From NCBI GenBank assembly GCA_026239495.1, contig CP110830.1, forward strand, positions 1,426,001-1,490,000: a DNA stretch of 64,000 nucleotides, written 5' to 3'. The position numbers and the translations under genes were made by a program. Origin of the DNA: Spiroplasma phoeniceum (lineage in GTDB: Bacteria; Bacillota_I; Bacilli_A; Mycoplasmatales; Mycoplasmataceae). Below, piece after piece: positions 32,285-42,402 of the stretch (positions are counted from its first letter, which is position 1; the number at the start of each line of letters is the position of its first letter). The notes under the pieces were generated by a model that did not search any database, was not told the DNA's origin, and saw only the letters and a program-made list of their open reading frames with translations.

Positions 32285-34589
32285 TAGACTGCGCCAGTTT
32301 AATAAGTATTAATAAAAAAGAGTTATAAAATTTTATTTATTATATCTTTTTATTTACGATTTGAATACCATTTATTTCATTTTTTAACATCATTAATATA
32401 TTCATCATGAGATAAATAAATATTGTTATGAATTGTTGCTTTTTTTAATAAAGAATGAAAAATTTCAATAACAATATTATCAGCACAATGATAATTTTTA
32501 CCCATAGAAATTCTAATTTCATTAGATATACATTTATTATTATATATTTTTGATGTGTATTAAAATCCATGATCTGAATGAATTATTATGTTACTCAGAT
32601 CTTTTTTTGTTTGTATAATAGACTTCTTGCATAACCCATTAAAATAATTTCAAATATTTGTAAAAAGGGGTTAATATAAAATTATAATTTTAATTAATTA
32701 TGTCTTTTATTTAAAAATTTAATATTTTGCCACAACGAAAAATTATTTTATTATTCAAATTCGTTAATTTTAAATAAATATTTTATGATAACTATAATAA
32801 TTGTAAATTATAAATTGAAGCAATTAAATTAAATCTTAAACTAAATCGTTTTCTACAATTTCTATATTTTTCTGTAATAATTTTAAATTTTTTAAGAATA
32901 GCAAAAATATTTTCAATAATAATTCTTATTTTTGAAACTAGTCTATTATGTTGTTTTTGTTCTTTATTTAAATGTTTTTTCTTAGTTTTCTTTGTGGGCA
33001 TTATAACATTATTGTGAATTTTTTGTATTCCTTGATAACCACTATCAACTATTAATTTGGTATTTTTTAAAATTGCGATTTTTGATTCTTTAAATAAAGC
33101 ATAATCATGTTTTTTTCCAAGCGAAAAACTTGTTGCAATAATTTTTTTGGTTTCTTGTTCGATAATTACTTGTGTTTTAATAGTGTGTTTTTTCTTTTTA
33201 CCAGAATAAGATTGTTTTTGTCTTTTTTTGGGCGTTGGATTGGGGTTTCGGTAACATCAATAATAATAGTTTTATCATTAAAATAATCATTTATTAGTGC
33301 TTTTTTACCAGCAACTTGCTGAAAATCAGGGTGTTTAATTAAAATATCTTCAATTCACTTGATATTGCGATAACAATTAGCTTCACTAATTCCGAAATTT
33401 TTTCCAAGATGAAAATAAGTTCGATATTCTCGTCAATACGATAAAGTCATCAATAATCGATTTTCTAGTGATAATTTATTAGCTTTGCCACCTTTTTTAA
33501 ATTTTTCTATTTCAGCTACTTGTAAAATATCTAACATTTTATTAAAAATATCTTGTTTTATTCCTGTTAATCTTAATCATTATTTATCATTAATATTTTT
33601 AAATTCATCAAATTTCATAATTTAATATCCTCATAAATTATATTTTATAATAATATTTTAATAATAAAACCAGGTATAGCAAGAAGTCTAATTTTATTAA
33701 TTGCAGCATCTAAATTGTTCATAACAATTTTGTTGTCATTATATTTTTATCACTGCACATCAACAATTTCTTTAGTATATCCATCAATTATTATTGATTG
33801 ATAATTTTTTTACCATTTCAAATTAAATAAGTTACATCAGTAAATAAAACTTTAAATTTTTCTTTAATTTTATTAAATTTACGATTTACTAAATTAGGGA
33901 TATTTAATTATATTTTTATTTTGGGCCTTTTTTATTAATATTTTTTTACGCATCCGTTTTACATATTCAGCTTGAATATTATTTTCATTCATAATTCGTA
34001 ATACTTTTTAGTATTATTTATAATGCTAAAATCTTCTTTTAAATATTTAGTTATCCGACAATATCCAAATTGTTTTAAATTTTCTTCATCAACTTTTACA
34101 ATATTCTTCAATGGTTCGTTATCCTTAAAATTACTTAAATAATTTTTATATTTATCTCAATAACTCCGTTTTAAACCTGTTATATCAAGCAATAATTTTA
34201 ATGAATATTTAGCACGATTTTCTTTTATAAAAGATACTATTTTTTGTTTATTTAATTGTAAAAGTCATGGAGCTTTTTTAATAATTAATACCCAACTTTG
34301 TAATAGTTTAAATCTTTTTTCCCAAATTGTTCTTTTGGGTCTTTTGGTGTATTTAAAATTCCTTTTTTAAAATTTATTTGTCATGAATTAAGTGTTTTTA
34401 TATTTACTTTATATTTTTTTGAAATATAAGTAAGTGATGTTTGTTCAATTTGTTCTACTGTATTTTTTCTAAATTCTGCAGTATATGTTTTAAATTTTTG
34501 TCCTTTTTTTTGCCATATAAAAATGCACCTACTCTAAAAGTTTAGTAAAGTTCTTTTTTAATTTTACTTAATTTTTGGGGTGCAGTCTA
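32285..34589 (-). mobile_element. Full-length but decayed IS3-family element split by an IS5-like copy
   Basis: Termini TAGACTGCGCCAG at 32285 and GGGGTGCAGTCTA at 34589 form the inverted repeats. Without the 1070-bp insertion it is about 1.23 kb, normal for IS3. orfA starts at about 34516 with 8 A after ATGGC where 7 keeps the frame (KGQKFKTYTAEF); orfB pieces include LFTDVTYLIWNGKK and the C-terminal HSDHGF...SKIYNNKC. Several stops. Serves as the reference for the scattered halves in this window. Confidence 0.8.
32620..33689 (-). mobile_element. IS5/ISL2-like element, copy C (sub-lineage 1)
   Basis: 1070 bp with both termini AGACTTCTTGC intact and AAT on each side as target duplication. 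Inserted in IS3 orfB. The transposase has A7 at the -1 shift site, but a GAA to TAA change near codon 11 (NDK then stop), so it is probably dead. Confidence 0.8.
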
Positions 34590-34592
34590 AAG

Positions 34593-34671
34593 ACTATTTT
34601 TTATTAATACTTACTAAACTGGGTTCAGTATAAAAAACAACTCTTGCTAAATAAAAAGGGTTGTTTTTTTA
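34593..34671 (+). other. IS3 3' end remnant followed by a terminator-like hairpin
   Basis: 34593-34632 repeats the IS3 3' end (T6 ATTAATACTTACTAAACTGG) directly beside the 5' end of the previous copy. Then AACAACTC / GGGTTGTT with a T7 run at about 34634-34671 looks like an intrinsic terminator. The next 250 bp to 34923 hold no gene. Confidence 0.5.
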
Positions 34672-34923
34672 TTTGTAAAACCAAAATTATTAATTGATAC
34701 AGAGAAAAGATAGCATCTTAAATTCTTAAAATAGAAAATTTTTATCACAACTTTTATTAACTTTTTAAAAGTTGTATTAAACATTTATTAAAAAATATAT
34801 TAGGAATTTTTGCAAAGTATACCTGTTTTTTTCTCCCCTTATTTAAGGTGTTATCCTTTCTCTGTTTAAGTTAATTAATTCGTTAATAAATAAAAAAAAT
34901 AATATCAAAGAAAGGAATGAGGA

Positions 34924-35121
34924 ATGAAAATTAATAAACAACAAAAAATATGTGATGTTAATTATTCCTATAAAGCAATATCATTCATTACTGAAGAATT
35001 TTTATTAAATAAAGTTTTATTAACTTTTGAAAAACACAAAAATTTATTAAATAAAACTAAAAATTGAAAAAAAGCAGTTTTATCAAAAACTAGAAAATTT
35101 AAAAATTATCTTTGATGATAA
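34924..35121 (+). CDS. Small phage- or plasmid-like protein
   Basis: 65 aa starting MKINKQQKICDVNYSYKAIS, behind an AAAGAAAGGAATGAGG site. Lys/Asn-rich. A one-base shift near the end would extend it (LENLKIIFDDKNGSFKL), so it may be truncated. The leader with AAAAAAATAATATCAAAGAAAGGAAT resembles that before the gene at 54191. Function not recognised. Confidence 0.45.
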
Positions 35122-35179
35122 AAATGGTTCATTTAAGCTTTGATTTTACAAAACAACTTAATGCAGTGTGGGACGTTTA

Positions 35180-35640
35180 TTTTATAAATAACTAAGTGTT
35201 TTTTTCATATAGGCGGTCTAGCCCAACGGTAATCAGCCCGAAAATAATAGACGCTTTAACAAGCGATAGTCGTGATAAGTGCGGGTCCAACATCGAACTA
35301 CAATAAAAATTGAGATGGCCACTTTATAAATAAATTTTCGATAAATATTACTTATTAGAAATGACAACGGTTTAATAAAAACCACAAAGTCAGCATTAGG
35401 CTCTTTAAAGGGCAAGTGAATTTATTTTAAAAATTGAACGCTTTGACCTGAAATGGTGCAGATGAAGAGATAGAAAACTCTCTGGCGTAAAAAACAAAAA
35501 ACAACTTTGGATTATTAAGCATTCAAACAATTAACATACCGCCACCGCTCACTCCAGTAAATAGCATGGCGTAGTAAATAAATAGATAAATACTTATATA
35601 ACTAATTCTCGCTTTGGGACTTTCGCTTGGGATTGAGTGC
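35180..35640. other. GC-richer, hairpin-rich non-coding block (copy 1)
   Basis: No supported gene for ~460 bp. Base composition is clearly less AT-rich than the surroundings, with small hairpins (CGCTT/AAGCG near 35250, AGAGAT/CTCTCT near 35470) and CGCCACCGCTCAC...TGGCG near 35540-35575. The last motif recurs at 54043 as CGCCATCGCTCACCC...GATGGCG. Could be a replication origin or structured RNA of a phage or plasmid. Confidence 0.45.
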
Positions 35641-35720
35641 CAGCAAATTAAAAATAATATGTAATAAAGCATTAAAAATTATAAATAAAGATATTATTTA
35701 TGCACAAATTAATCTTTATT

Positions 35721-36790
35721 AGACTTCTTGCGATACCTGGTTTTATTATTAAAATATTATTATAAAATATAATTTATGAGGATATTAAATTATGAAATTT
35801 GATGAATTTAAAAATATTAATGATAAAGAATGATTAAGATTAACAGAAATAAAACAAGATATTTTTAATAAAATGTTAGATATTTTACAAGTAGCTGAAA
35901 TGGAAAAATTTAAAAAAGGTGGCAAAGCTAATAAATTATCACTAGAAAATCGATTATTGATGACTTTATCGTATTGACGAGAATATCGAACTTATTTTCA
36001 TCTTGGAAAAAATTTCGGAATTAGTGAAGCTAATTGTTATCGCAATATCAAGTGAATTGAAGATATTTTAATTAAACACCCTGATTTTCAGCAAGTTGCT
36101 GGTAAAAAAGCGCTAATAAATGATTATTTTAATGATAAAACTATTATTATTGATGCTACCGAAACCCCAATCCAACGCCCAAAAAAAGACAAAAACAATC
36201 TTATTCTGGTAAAAAGAAAAAACACACTATTAAAATACAAGTAATTATCGAACAAGAAACCAAAAAAATTATTGCAACAAGTTTTTCACTTGGTAAAAAA
36301 CACGATTATGCTTTATTTAAAGAATCAAAAATCGCAATTTTAAAAAATACCAAATTAATAGTTGATAGTGGTTATCAAGGAATACAAAAAATTCACAATA
36401 ATGTTATAATGCCCACAAAGAAAACTAAGAAAAAACATTTAAATAAAGAACAAAAACAACATAATAGACTAGTTTCAAAAATAAGAATTATTATTGAAAA
36501 TATTTTTGCTATTCTTAAAAAATTTAAAATTATTACAGAAAAATATAGAAATCGTAGAAAACGATTTAGTTTAAGATTTAATTTAATTGCTTCAATTTAT
36601 AATTTACAATTATTATAGTTATCATAAAAGATTTATTTAAAATTAACGAATTTGAATAATAAAATAATTTTTCGTTGTGGCAAAATATTAAATTTTTAAA
36701 TAAAAGACATAATTAATTAAAATTATAATTTTATATTAACCCCTTTTTACAAATATTTGAAATTATTTTAATGGGTTATGCAAGAAGTCT
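35721..36790 (+). mobile_element. IS5/ISL2-like element, copy D, apparently intact (sub-lineage 1)
   Basis: 1070 bp with intact termini AGACTTCTTGCG and GCAAGAAGTCT and ATT on both sides (3-bp target duplication of the ANT type). The transposase frames are open, so this is the likely master copy of the seven. Confidence 0.88.
35792..36618 (+). CDS. IS5-like transposase with -1 frameshift (copy D)
   Basis: First frame 35792-36244 (150 aa) includes WLRLTEIKQDIF, SYWREYRTYFHLGKNFGI and IDATETPIQRPKK. At CCCAAAAAAAG (36178-36188) a -1 shift joins it to RQKQSYSGKKKKHTIK and the remaining DDE domain, ending NLIASIYNLQLL at 36618; the product would be 275 aa. A7 is kept in six of seven copies, arguing for programmed frameshifting or transcript slippage. 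A GAGG site precedes ATG 35792. DDE_Tnp_4-like family. Confidence 0.8.
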
Positions 36791-36973
36791 ATTATTTAGG
36801 TAATTGAAAATTAAATTTATATCTTAAATTTGGTGATGAAGAACGACATGTAAGTGGTGTTGAACTACCAATAGATTTTAATTTAAATTGCAAATGATAT
36901 GAAATTGATGAAGTTAAAGGTCTAATAGATGATTATTTAGAAGGTAAAGAAGTAGATTGTGAGGTGATAAATT

Positions 36974-37090
36974 ATGAATAAAAGATATTTATTAGTAACA
37001 AAAGATAAATATAGCTTAAATACTAAATATTTTTATACATTTGATGAAGCAAGAATTTATTCTGAAAATTTAAATTATTGTAAAACAACA
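36974..37090 (+). pseudogene. Small gene truncated by IS5-like copy E
   Basis: MNKRYLLVTKDKYSLNTKYF onward, 39 residues, then cut by the IS at 37093. The intact homologue is at 51748-51912 (54 aa). Confidence 0.65.
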
Positions 37091-37092
37091 AT

Positions 37093-38174
37093 AGACTTCT
37101 TTCGTAACCTATTAAAAAATTGCAAATATTTGTAAAAAGACACTAATAGAAAAATATAATTTTAATTAATTATGTTTTTTATTTAAAAATTTAATATTTT
37201 GCCACAAAAAAAATGAATTTATTATTCAAATTGGTTAATTTTAAATAAATCTTTTATGATAACTATAATAATTGTAAATTATAAATTGAAGCAATTAAAT
37301 TAAATCTTAAACTAAATCGTTTTCTACGATTTCTATATTTTTCTGTAATAATTTTAAATTTTTTAAGAATAACAAAAATATTTTCAATAATAATTCTCGT
37401 TTTTGAAACTATTCTATTGCGTTGTTTTTGTACTTTATTTAAAGGGTTTTTCTTTGTTTTTTTGTAGGTATTAGAACATTATTGTGAATTTTTTGAATTC
37501 CTTGATAACCACTATCAACTATTAATTTGGTATTTTTTAAAATTGCGATTTTTGATTCTTTAAATAAAGCATAATCGTGTTTTTTACCAAGTGAAAAACT
37601 TGTTGCAATATTTTTTTTGGTTTCTTGTTCGATAATTACTTGTGTTTTAATGGTGTGTTTTTTCTTTTTACCATAATAAGATTGTTTTTGTCTTTTTTGG
37701 GCGTTGGATTGGGGTTTCGGTAACATCAATAATAATAGTTTTATCATTAAAATAATCATTTATTAGTGATTTTTTACCGGCGAGTTGTTGAAAATCAGAG
37801 TGTTTAATTAAAATATCTTCAATTCACTTGATATTGCGATAACAACTAGATTCACTAATATCAAAACTTTTAGCAAGATGAAAATAAGTCCGATATTCTC
37901 GTCAATACGATAAGGTCATCATTAGCAGATTTTCTAGTGATAATTTATTAGTTTTGCCACCTTTTTTACATTTTTCTATTTCAGCTACTTGTAAAATATT
38001 TAACATTTTATTAAAAGTAGCTTTTTTTTTGCTCCGGTTAGTCACAATAATTCTTTATCATTAATAAAATTAAATTTATCAAATTTCATAATTTTAATCT
38101 CCTATAATTTCTATTTTAATTTAAAAATATTTTATAGGAATTTTAAAATAATTATATTAGGTTGTGCAAGAATT
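37093..38174 (-). mobile_element. IS5/ISL2-like element, copy E (sub-lineage 2)
   Basis: Left terminus AGACTTCTTTCGTAACC, right terminus degraded (GCAAGAATTAT). The transposase is dead: A6 at the frameshift site and A9 in the GGAGCA(A)nGCTAC run. It cuts small genes on both sides (36974 and 38234). Confidence 0.75.
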
Positions 38175-38234
38175 ATATTCATACAGATCTCGAATTTGCC
38201 GTCTTGTTAGCTTTTCTTTTTGTTGATTTTTCAT
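38175..38234 (-). pseudogene. 5' stub of a gene cut by an IS
   Basis: MKNQQKEKLTRRQIRDLYEY, then IS sequence. It follows the copZ-like gene by 37 bp on the same strand, so it was probably the next gene of that transcript. Unrecognised. Confidence 0.45.
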
Positions 38235-38270
38235 TAAATAATAACCATCTTATAACTGTTTTGTTTCAAT

Positions 38271-38483
38271 TTAATCAAAATCATAACCGGATTTTTTAAT
38301 CTGCTGAAAAATTTTTTCTTTATCTAGAATTTTTTCATCATAAATAATTTTAACAGTTCTTGTTACAATTCCAATTTGAAATTTAATTTGTGGAATTTTT
38401 GTTAACTTTTTTTCAATTGCCATCGCACAACTAGTACATGTTAATTCTGGTACATGAATTTTTACCACTGTCATTTCTCTCAT
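38271..38483 (-). CDS. Heavy-metal-associated (HMA) domain protein, CopZ-like
   Basis: 70-aa single HMA domain with the metal-binding motif LTCTSCAMAIEKKL near residues 14-27 (Cys-x-x-Cys) and the typical beta-alpha-beta-beta-alpha-beta pattern ending KSGYDFD. Such proteins carry Cu(I) to transport ATPases. No ATPase is in the window; the next gene downstream was cut by an IS. ATG 38483 has no strong site; the in-frame ATG at 38474 is an alternative. It begins 17 bp after broken rarA. Confidence 0.85.
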   Translation of the reverse strand: MREMTVVKIHVPELTCTSCAMAIEKKLTKIPQIKFQIGIVTRTVKIIYDEKILDKEKIFQQIKKSGYDFD

Positions 38484-38499
38484 CTTTATTTCTTTAATT

Positions 38500-39825
38500 T
38501 TATTCTAGCACTAACAAAAAATAAACCAAGTAGTTCTTTCAAAAGTTATCCTTGCCTTTTTTTGTAAACCGTTCATATAACCCATTAATTCGTTTTTCAT
38601 ACACACTATGTAATTTTGGTTGATAATAAACTATACCGCGCATTACCTTTGGCGGGTATTGTTGCACAACATAATCATTTGGAAAATCATGCGGATATTG
38701 GTATCCCTGGCCATTTCCTTTTTTTGCTGAAGCATAACTTGTATCCCGTAAATGATGGGGAATTAGATAAAAATTACCTTTTAAAACTTCTTCATACGCT
38801 TGATCTGTTGCTAAATAAGCACTATTTGATTTTTCACACTTAAAAACATTTCAACAATTGCTAATCCTAATGGAATTCGTCCCTCTGGTAATCCAATTTG
38901 ACGAAAACTATCAATTGTTGTTTTGACATGGACCGCACTTGCTGGATTAGCCAAGCTAATATCTTCATAACCAATAATTAACATTCGATGCAATAATGCT
39001 TCCTGATCACCACTTGCTAATAACCGTGCAAAATAGTGTAAAGCTGCGTCAACTTCACTGCCCATACTTGACTTTTGCAAGGATTATTTTAAATCATGAT
39101 GTTTATCGCCCTCTGCAAAATTAATTAAATTAGCCGTTGGAGCAATATTATTAATAATTATTGTGGTAATTTCTTCTGTAGGATATAAATTTAAACATAA
39201 TTCTAATATATTAATTGCAATTCATAAATCGCCACTTGCTAAATGACAAATTAATAGTAACGCATCATTAGTAATTGCTAACGGTAATTTTTGCTTTGTA
39301 ATTATTTTCTGTAAGCCGGTTAGCATTTCATCAACAGTAGTTCGTTCTAATTTAATAATATTAGCTCGTGATCGTAAAGCTGGATTAATTACAAAATAAG
39401 GATTTTCTGTTGTACAAGCCAACATAATTAAGTGTCCATTTTCTAAATACTGCAATAAAATATCTTGCCGATCTTTATTCATTCGGTGTACTTCTTCCAC
39501 AATAATAATAAATCGTTCAAAATTTGCTGCTTGCTTAATAATTTTTTCTAAATCTTTTTTTGTCAATTTCAGCATTAAAAATTGCATACTCAGGTTGTAA
39601 ATCGTTGGCTAATGCTCGAGCAATACTACTCTTTTCAACACCCGGATCACCATAAAAAATTAATGAACTTGCATAATTATATTTCAACATTCGTGAAATA
39701 ACACCATTGTGATCATTAATAAGGTGGCTTTACCCAATGATATCAGTTAATGTGGCCGTGGGGGGGGCGGGGTCTCCTTCTCTGTCTATCCCCCCCCGCA
39801 AAACAAATGCTAATGGTTCAAACAT
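38500..39825 (-). pseudogene. rarA: Broken rarA (replication-associated recombination ATPase)
   Basis: N-terminus MFEPLAFVLR, then a GC-rich insert, then TLTDIIG, a stop, and SHLIN. Walker A is degraded to GDPGVEKSS (normally GPPGTGKT-like), Walker B to IIIVEEVHRM. Large recognisable blocks follow (ALRSRANIIKLERTTVDEM; SSMGSEVDAALHYFARLLAS; GYEDISLANP; IPLGLAIVEMFLS), separated by stops near 39060 and frameshifts near 39570 and 38820. RarA rescues stalled forks; this copy cannot be functional. Start ATG 39825 has TAGGAG. Confidence 0.88.
39760..39797. repeat. GC-rich insertion with mirror G8/C8 runs in rarA
   Basis: G8 at 39760-39767, then CGGGGTCTCCTTCTCTGTCT, then C8 at 39790-39797. It replaces about two residues after MFEPLAFVLR by ~14. 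The G8/C8 pair could form a hairpin. Composition is unlike anything else in the window. Confidence 0.6.
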
Positions 39826-39866
39826 TTTTTCGCTCCTAAGTATTTTTTTACATCATAACATAAAAA

Positions 39867-39888
39867 AACTGATAATTATCAGTTTTAT
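39867..39888 (-). terminator. Intrinsic terminator between mreB and rarA
   Basis: Perfect palindrome AAAACTGATAA/TTATCAGTTTT followed on the minus strand by a T run; it ends the mreB transcript. The 125 bp between it and mreB hold no gene. Confidence 0.8.
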
Positions 39889-40014
39889 AATAAACCAATG
39901 ATAACCTTGGCAATATTATTATTGGTTTTGATTTTAATTCATAGTTGCTCTCTATGCTGACCATATTTACTATTTTGATATGCTCATTAATTCTTATAGC
40001 AACTTGTAACATTC

Positions 40015-41055
40015 TTAATAATCTAATTCTTTTGTTTTCTGATGTTCTTGGCGAATAATATCATAAATATCTGATTCAAATTTTTTTGTTCCATTAATAA
40101 CTGATAATAGTGGTTTTTCACCAATTTTGGCTGGTAATTGTAAGGTGTCTTCAAGATAGCGATCAATTCCTTTGATTAAACCACAACCACCACAAATGGT
40201 AATTCCGTTGCGGAAAATATCTCCTGCTAATTCTGGTGGTGTTTCTTCTAAGACTTGAACTACTAAATCAATAATTAGTGATACTGGAACTTTTAAAACT
40301 TCCCGGATTTCTTCTGGCGTCAACTCAATTTCTCGTGGTAATCCTGAAACAACATCGCGTCCATACACTTGCATTTTTCGTTCATCACCATATTTTGCTA
40401 ATGAACCAATTTCAATCTTAATCATTTCTGCCGTTTTAATTCCAATTTCTAAACCATATTGAGAACGAACATATTTTATAATTTCATCATTTAAATAATT
40501 TCCAGCAATTTTAACTGATTTTGATAATACAATATCCCCTGAAGCAATAACCGCAATATCCGTTGTTCCTCCACCCATATCAATCACTAAATTACCAAAA
40601 GGTTTATAAATATCAACCCCACCACCTAACGCAGCCATTTTAACTTCTTCTTCAACAAAAACTTTTGTTGCGCCTAGATTCATCGCAATTTTTTTTAAAG
40701 CATTTTTTTCTAATTCGGTAATGACTGATGGGCAAGCTAATAACATAATTGAATTAGCTAATTGCTTGGTAACTCTTAAACGATTAAAAATATAATTTAA
40801 TTGCGCTTCTGTTGCACAAATATCTGTAATAACTCCATCAACCATTGGTCGAACAATTCTAATTGTTTTATTTCCTTTTCCAATCATTTTATATGCTTCA
40901 TTTCCGACATTAATAATCCGATTTTCTTTAATTTTATATGCCACAATGGATGGTTCATTATAAACAATTCCACTCCCTGAAATATAAACCAGAGTGTAAG
41001 CTGTTCCTAAATCCATTGATACAAAAGTTTGCTTCTTATTATTAAATATGGCCAT
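40015..41055 (-). CDS. mreB: MreB-family actin-like protein
   Basis: 346 aa. Actin-fold nucleotide-binding motifs: phosphate-1 MDLGTAYTLVY near residue 14, phosphate-2 VIDMGGGTTDIAV near 160, adenosine motif GITICGGCGLIKGI near 290. Spiroplasmas lack a peptidoglycan wall but carry several MreB paralogues that form the inner ribbon used for helicity and kink swimming. I cannot tell which paralogue this is. Single gene with its own terminator; AGGAGG upstream of ATG. Confidence 0.95.
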   Translation of the reverse strand: MAIFNNKKQTFVSMDLGTAYTLVYISGSGIVYNEPSIVAYKIKENRIINVGNEAYKMIGKGNKTIRIVRPMVDGVITDICATEAQLNYIFNRLRVTKQLANSIMLLACPSVITELEKNALKKIAMNLGATKVFVEEEVKMAALGGGVDIYKPFGNLVIDMGGGTTDIAVIASGDIVLSKSVKIAGNYLNDEIIKYVRSQYGLEIGIKTAEMIKIEIGSLAKYGDERKMQVYGRDVVSGLPREIELTPEEIREVLKVPVSLIIDLVVQVLEETPPELAGDIFRNGITICGGCGLIKGIDRYLEDTLQLPAKIGEKPLLSVINGTKKFESDIYDIIRQEHQKTKELDY

Positions 41056-41123
41056 ATCAAATCCTCCTTAGCTAATATTATAATCTTTTTTCTTAGTAAA
41101 AACAATAATTATTATTCGTAAAC

Positions 41124-41177
41124 TAGACTGCGCCAGTTTAGTAAGTATTAATAAAAAAGAGTTATAAACTTTTAATT
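41124..41177 (-). mobile_element. IS3-family 3' end fragment
   Basis: Terminus TAGACTGCGCCAGTTTAG and AAGTATTAATAAAAAAGAGT, the same 3' end as at 32285, but without the rest of the element; abuts IS5-like copy F. Confidence 0.65.
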
Positions 41178-41180
41178 ATT

Positions 41181-42254
41181 AGACTTCTTGCATAACCTAA
41201 TCTAATTATTTTAAAATTCCTATAAAATATTTTTAAATTAAAATAGAAATTATATGAGATTAAAATTATGAAATTTGATAAATTTAATTTTATTAATGAT
41301 AAAGAATTATTGCGATTAACCGGAGCAAAAAAGCTACTTTTAATAAAATGTTAAATATTTTACAAGTATATGAAATAGAAAAATTTAAAAAAGGTGGCAA
41401 AACTAATAAATTATCACTAGAAAATCGGCTAATGATGACTTTATCGTATTGACGAGAATATCGGACTTATTTTCATCTTGATAAAAGTTTTGATATTAGT
41501 GAATCTAGTTGTTATCGCAATATCAAGTGAATTGAAGATATTTTAATTAAACACTCTGATTTTCAACAACTCGCTGGTAAAAAATCACTAATAAATGATT
41601 ATTTTAATGATAAAACTATTATTATTGATGTTACCGAAACCCCAATCCAACGCCCAAAAAAAGATAAAAACAATCTTATTCTGGTAAAAAGAAAAAACAC
41701 ACCATTAAAACACAAGTAATTATCGAACAAGAAACCAAAAAAATTATTGCAATAATTTTTTCGCTTGGAAAAAAACATGATTATGCTTTATTTAAAGAAT
41801 CAAAAATATCAATTTTAAAAAATACCAAATTAATAGTTGATAGTGGTTGTCAAGGAATTCAAAAAATTCACAATAATGTTCTAATACCTACAAAAAAACA
41901 AAGAAAAACCCTTTAAATAAAGTGCAAAAACAACGCAATAGAATAGTTTCAAAAATGAGAATTATTATTGAAAATATTTTTGCTATTCTTAAAAAAATTA
42001 AAATTATTACAGAAAAATATCGTAATCGAAGAAAACGATTTAGTTTAAGATTTAATTTAATTGCTTCAATTTATAATTTGCAGTTAGCATAGAAGGTTTA
42101 TTTAAAATTAAAGAATTTAAATAATAAATTCATTTTTTGTTGTGGCAAAATATTAAATTTTTAAATAAAAAACATAATTAATTAAAATTATATTTTTCTA
42201 TTAGTGTCTTTTTACAAATATTTGCAATTTTTTAATAGCTTACGCAAGGAATCT
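41181..42254 (+). mobile_element. IS5/ISL2-like element, copy F (sub-lineage 2)
   Basis: Termini AGACTTCTTGCATAACC and CGCAAGGAATCT, with ATT on both sides. The transposase (41268-42092) is dead: A6 in GGAGCAAAAAAGCTAC shifts the frame after ~20 codons, although A7 at the -1 site is kept. Confidence 0.8.
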
Positions 42255-42373
42255 ATTAAGGACTAACAAATATAATCTATGTACTTTAAAAAACTATTTT
42301 TTAAATCATATACAACAAGATACTACTATACTTAAATTATTTTGTCAATTTAGAATTAAAACAAAGAAAATAA

Positions 42374-42398
42374 AAATGTATCAAATTGATACATTTTA
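42374..42398 (-). terminator. Intrinsic terminator after lon
   Basis: AAAATGTATCAA/TTGATACATTTT stem directly after the lon stop, with a T run on the minus strand. Confidence 0.8.
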
Positions 42399-42402
42399 AA
42401 AA

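Larger units (their letters stand above)
35641..36981 (+). pseudogene. Small phage/plasmid gene split by IS5-like copy D
   Basis: Left piece NKDIIYAQIN just before 35720; right piece from 36794 GNWKLNLYLKFGDEERHVSG continuing to CEVINYE and TAA at 36979. The same protein, also decayed, lies at 51479-51755. Unknown acidic protein. It overlaps the next gene by ATGAATAA. Confidence 0.6.

Noticed and set aside
35221-35310. tRNA-like GGCGGTCTAGCCCAACGGT...GCGGGTCCAAC
   Set aside because: No consistent acceptor pairing, no proper anticodon arm, and the T-loop lacks TTCGA.
39889-40014. Small gene between mreB and its terminator
   Set aside because: All frames contain early TAA/TAG and no ribosome site is present.
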